The position numbers and the translations under genes are program-made. Positions 3,715 through 6,653 of a DNA stretch of 6,653 bases are shown piece by piece. Position 1 is the stretch's first letter. Each line of letters opens with the position of its first letter. The notes beneath the pieces were generated by a model that was not told the origin of the DNA, did no database searches, and saw only the letters and a program-made list of their open reading frames with translations. Location: the NCBI GenBank assembly GCA_947097535.1, contig CAMURM010000086.1, positions 1 to 6,653 on the forward strand, read 5' to 3'. The DNA is from an uncultured Selenomonas sp. (lineage in GTDB: Bacteria; Bacillota; Negativicutes; Selenomonadales; Selenomonadaceae).

Positions 3715-6147
3715 TCAGGCGCGAAGCTCGGCTCCGCATTCTTTTTGAAGCGCCGTCAGAATCTTCGCGATCGCTTCATCGGCTTCTTCATCCTTCAAGG
3801 TCTTATCCGCTGACTGGAAGTCGACGCTGAATGCCATGCTCTTCTTGCCCGCGGCAACCTGATCGCCCGTGTAGATATCGAAGAGGCGCAGATCCTTGAA
3901 GAATTTGCCGGCGTTCTTCTGAATGGTGTGCATGAGCGCCGCGGCATCCGTTCCCTCGTCGACGAGAAGCGCGAGGTCGCGCGTGATCGCAGGGAAGCGC
4001 GGCAGCGGCTCGTAGCGGAAGTTCTTCGCGCGGTATTTGAGCAGCGTCTTGACGTCCATCTCGAAGATGTACGCTTTCTTATGGATATCGAGCGCCTGCA
4101 GCACGGACGGGTGCACCTCGCCGAGCACGGCGATGACTTCCCTGCCTTTCTTGAAGAATGCTGTCTTTCCCGGATGGAGTGCGAAGTGTTCGCCGCTTTC
4201 CACCGTGTAATTGGCAATCGAGAGGCGCGCGAGGAGCTCTTCCGCGATGCCCTTGACATCGTAGAGGTCGACAGCTTCGTTGCCTTGATTCCAGCCGACA
4301 GGATGACGCCTGCCGACGATAAGTCCCGCAAGCTTCATGACCTCTTCGGGCTGTTCCGTCACGGGCAGCGCCTTGGGCAAAAAGATCGGCGCGACCTCGA
4401 AGAGGCGCAGATCTTCGTTCTTGCGCGAGAAGTTTCTCTGCGCATTTTCCAGAAGGCTCGTAAGAAGCGTCGTGCGCACGAGCGGATATTCGTCCGTCAG
4501 CGGGTTCATGATGGGCACGGCGCGGCGCAGGGGGCTTTCCTGCGGCACCTGCAGCTTGTCGAACATGCTCGGGTGCGTGAAGCTGAAGGACACCGTTTCC
4601 GTCATGCCGAGCCCCGTGAGGACTCCCCTGATCTTATCGATGAAGGTGAGCTGCTCACTCTGGCAGCCCTGTACGGCCTCGCCGCGCGGACGCGTCGAGG
4701 CGATCTTGTCGTAGCCGTAGATGCGCGCGACCTCTTCCGAGAGGTCCTCCATCAAGGTCACATCGCTCCGCCAGGACGGCACGCGTGCGACGTAGGCACC
4801 GCCCTCTTCGCGCACGTCAAAGCCGAGCTTTTCGAGGATGCGCACCATGTCCGCACCCTCGATTTCCGTGCCGAGACGCGCGTTGACCGCCGCCGCCGTG
4901 AACGTGACTTCGACGGGCTCCTTCGGCGCCGGATAGACGTCGACGACACCTGCCGCGACCGTGCAGGCGCCCATCTCCTGCAGGAGCTGCGCCGCGCGGT
5001 CGAGTGCGCGCACCGTGTGCGCGACGTCGACGCCGCGCTCGAAGCGGCCCGATGCCTCGGAGTGCAGACCGAGCGCGCGGCTCGTGCGGCGTATGCTCGC
5101 GCCGTTGAACGAGGCGGCTTCCAAGACGACCGTGCACGTCGCGTCGGTGACTTCGGATTCCAGACCGCCCATGACGCCTGCGAGCCCCGCCGCCTTTTCC
5201 GCGTCGGCGATGACGAGCTCCGTGCCCTTGGCGCGGCGCGAGGAATCATCGAGCGTATGCAGTTCCTCTCCCTCTTTCGCGCGGCGCGCCGTGAGCTTCT
5301 TGCCCGCGATCTGCTCGTAGTCGTAGGCGTGCATGGGCTGACCGAGCTCCAGCATGACGAAGTTCGTCACATCGACGACGTTGTTGATGGCGCGGATGCC
5401 CGCATCTTCGAGGCGCTTCGCCAGCCATGCGGGCGAGGGCGCGATCTTGACGTTCTGCAGGATGCGCGCGGAAAAGCGGCTGCAAAGCTCGGGCGCCTCG
5501 ATGCCGATCTCAATGAGATCGGCCGCCCTTGCAGAAGCATCCTCTTCGACGCGAATTTCCGGGAACTTCGCCTCGCTGCCCGTGAGGACTGCGGCCTCGC
5601 GCACGAGCCCGAGGACGCTGAAGCAGTCGCCGCGGTTCGCCGTGAGCTCGAACTCCAAAACGATGCCGTCGAGCCCCAGAACCTTGCTCGCAGGCACACC
5701 CACGGGCGTATCGGGCGGCAGGATGTAGATCCCCTGCTTCTCTTTTTCCGTCAGATTCGTTTCGTCGAGCTTGAGCTCTCCAGCGGAGCAAAGCATGCCG
5801 TTCGAGACGACGCCGCGCAGCTTTCCCTTCGAGATCTTCAAGCCGTTCGGCAGATGTGCGCCGACGAGTGCGACGGGAACGATGTCGCCCTCGTGCACGT
5901 TGTCGGCGCCCGTCTGAATCGTGACGAGCTCCTTTTCGCCCACATTCATCCCACAGACGAGCAGATGGTCGGAGTCGGGGTTCGGTGCGAGCTTTTCGAT
6001 GCGGCCCGTGACGACCTTATCGAGGCCTGCGTCGGCGCGCACGACGTTCTCTACGGGCACGCCCGCCATCGTGTATTTGTCGGCGAGCTCTTCTGCCGTT
6101 TCTTTGAAATCAATATAGTCGTGAAGCCATTCGATGGATACCTGCAT
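3715..6147 (-). CDS. pheT: Phenylalanine--tRNA ligase beta subunit
   Basis: An 810-residue beta subunit of the cytoplasmic alpha2-beta2 phenylalanyl-tRNA synthetase, which charges tRNA-Phe with phenylalanine. Domains in order: N-terminal strand; EMAP-like tRNA-binding OB fold at about 39-150 (NPDSDHLLVC, GMLCS); B3/B4 editing domain from about 168 (LTANRGDCFSVLGLVRE) through INNVVDVTNFVMLELGQPMH and AGVMGG (323-328); RTSRALGLHSEASGRFERG (354-372); B5 domain ending PSWRSDVTLMEDL and RIYGYDKI (about 410-482); the catalytic-like core at about 495-690; and the FDX-ACB anticodon-binding domain at about 715-808 (FPAITRDLALLVDE). Length is normal and the frame is intact. The ATG at 6147-6145 has a strong GGGGGAGGG site (complement of 6154-6162) and begins 15 bases after the pheS stop, so the two are translated from one message. 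GC-rich, in contrast to the left half. Confidence 0.98.
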   Translation of the reverse strand: MQVSIEWLHDYIDFKETAEELADKYTMAGVPVENVVRADAGLDKVVTGRIEKLAPNPDSDHLLVCGMNVGEKELVTIQTGADNVHEGDIVPVALVGAHLPNGLKISKGKLRGVVSNGMLCSAGELKLDETNLTEKEKQGIYILPPDTPVGVPASKVLGLDGIVLEFELTANRGDCFSVLGLVREAAVLTGSEAKFPEIRVEEDASARAADLIEIGIEAPELCSRFSARILQNVKIAPSPAWLAKRLEDAGIRAINNVVDVTNFVMLELGQPMHAYDYEQIAGKKLTARRAKEGEELHTLDDSSRRAKGTELVIADAEKAAGLAGVMGGLESEVTDATCTVVLEAASFNGASIRRTSRALGLHSEASGRFERGVDVAHTVRALDRAAQLLQEMGACTVAAGVVDVYPAPKEPVEVTFTAAAVNARLGTEIEGADMVRILEKLGFDVREEGGAYVARVPSWRSDVTLMEDLSEEVARIYGYDKIASTRPRGEAVQGCQSEQLTFIDKIRGVLTGLGMTETVSFSFTHPSMFDKLQVPQESPLRRAVPIMNPLTDEYPLVRTTLLTSLLENAQRNFSRKNEDLRLFEVAPIFLPKALPVTEQPEEVMKLAGLIVGRRHPVGWNQGNEAVDLYDVKGIAEELLARLSIANYTVESGEHFALHPGKTAFFKKGREVIAVLGEVHPSVLQALDIHKKAYIFEMDVKTLLKYRAKNFRYEPLPRFPAITRDLALLVDEGTDAAALMHTIQKNAGKFFKDLRLFDIYTGDQVAAGKKSMAFSVDFQSADKTLKDEEADEAIAKILTALQKECGAELRA

Positions 6148-6162
6148 GATTTTCCCTCCCCC

Positions 6163-6653
6163 TCAGAACTGATGCGAGAAGCGCACATCGTTGTCGTAGA
6201 AGAGCCGCAGGTCGTCGATGCCGTAGGAAAGCATGGCGATGCGCTCGACGCCCATGCCGAAGGCAAAGCCCGTGACCTTCGCGGGATCGTAGCCGCTCAT
6301 CGTAAGGACGTTCGGATGCACCATGCCCGCGCCTAGGATTTCGAGCCAGCCCGTGCCCTTGCAGACACGGCAGCCCTCGCCGTGGCACATGACGCACGAG
6401 ATGTCGACCTCCGTGCTCGGTTCGGTGAAGGGAAAGAAGCTCGGGCGGAAGCGCACGCGCGCCTTTTCATCGAACATCTGGCGCAAGAAGTCTTCAAGCG
6501 TGCCCTTGAGGTCGGAGAAGCGGATGCCCTCGTCGACGACGAGCCCCTCGACCTGCGTGAACATCGGCGAGTGCGTCGCGTCGTAGTCGTCGCGGCGGTA
6601 GACCCTGCCGGGCGCGATCATGCGGATCGGCGAATTCGGCTCGTGCGCCTGCA
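6163..6653 (-). CDS. pheS: Phenylalanine--tRNA ligase alpha subunit, C-terminal part
   Basis: The last 162 residues of the catalytic alpha subunit; the frame is open to the right edge, so the ATG at 6621 is internal. The class II synthetase core is clear. Motif 2 is around IAPGRVYRRDDYDATH and FTQVEGLVVD (about nt 6540-6620). Motif 3 is GFAFGMGVERIAML (about 6230-6270), whose Arg contacts ATP. A four-cysteine cluster, CVMCHGEGCRVC (about 6360-6400), precedes KGTGWLEILGAGMVHP; this cluster is found in PheS of many Firmicutes and related bacteria and may bind a metal. The C-terminus DNDVRFSHQF is normal. A full-length protein is about 340 residues, so roughly half is present. It is the upstream gene of the operon; its promoter and any leader lie outside the window. 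Confidence 0.97.
   Translation of the reverse strand, partial: QAHEPNSPIRMIAPGRVYRRDDYDATHSPMFTQVEGLVVDEGIRFSDLKGTLEDFLRQMFDEKARVRFRPSFFPFTEPSTEVDISCVMCHGEGCRVCKGTGWLEILGAGMVHPNVLTMSGYDPAKVTGFAFGMGVERIAMLSYGIDDLRLFYDNDVRFSHQF

Noticed and set aside
3928..6336. An 802-codon open frame on the plus strand opposite pheT
   Set aside because: It is fully antisense to the intact, clearly recognisable pheT and runs into pheS. It is rich in Arg, Asp, Glu and His as expected from the complement of GC-rich codons, with no recognisable motif. It is a codon-bias shadow.
1..6653. CRISPR array or complete defence system
   Set aside because: There are no regularly spaced repeats and no cas-like or other complete known defence operon in the window.

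Overview
The window looks like a chromosomal segment from a low-G+C-phylum diderm of the Negativicutes, probably Selenomonas-like. That placement is inferred from the style of the PheS, PheT and ZapA proteins and the strong AGGAGG-type ribosome binding sites; no database search was possible. It splits into a core half on the minus strand (about 3440-6653) and an accessory half on the plus strand (1 to about 3140).

Core half: the 3' end of pheS, complete pheT and complete zapA are read right to left as one tightly spaced unit. PheS and PheT are the two subunits of phenylalanyl-tRNA synthetase and ZapA is an FtsZ-ring accessory protein. The unit ends at a bidirectional terminator (3377-3409). 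pheT is GC-rich with strong codon bias, which produces very long but meaningless antisense reading frames.

Accessory half: the window opens inside a gene for a membrane-anchored J-domain protein. The Pro-Asp of its HPD motif are the first two complete codons. It has one transmembrane helix, a Pro/Ser/Thr-rich linker and a C-terminal beta-rich domain. It is visibly AT-richer than pheT. A gene-poor stretch of about 290 bases follows (1163-1450). It holds two adjacent hairpins, a good promoter, a very short transcription unit closed by a strong terminator, and a perfect 13-bp inverted repeat. Next comes a compact three-gene run: the first 79 codons of a rhuM-family gene (truncated), a 70-residue antitoxin-like protein, and a complete tyrosine recombinase (integrase) with all catalytic residues. 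The integrase ends in a strong terminator, followed by GGCGGCAAA repeats that can form two competing hairpins.

Between the integrase and zapA, an extended -10 promoter (TGCTATAAT) and a terminator about 110 bases downstream define a candidate small RNA with no convincing reading frame. The simplest reading is that this is the integrase end of an integrated element, or a decayed remnant of one, lying next to the pheST-zapA operon, with the attachment site probably between 3046 and 3440. No second att copy can be identified from this window. The best candidates for something new are the J-domain membrane protein, the two short promoter-terminator RNA units, and the hairpin-rich leader of the rhuM'-antitoxin-int run.
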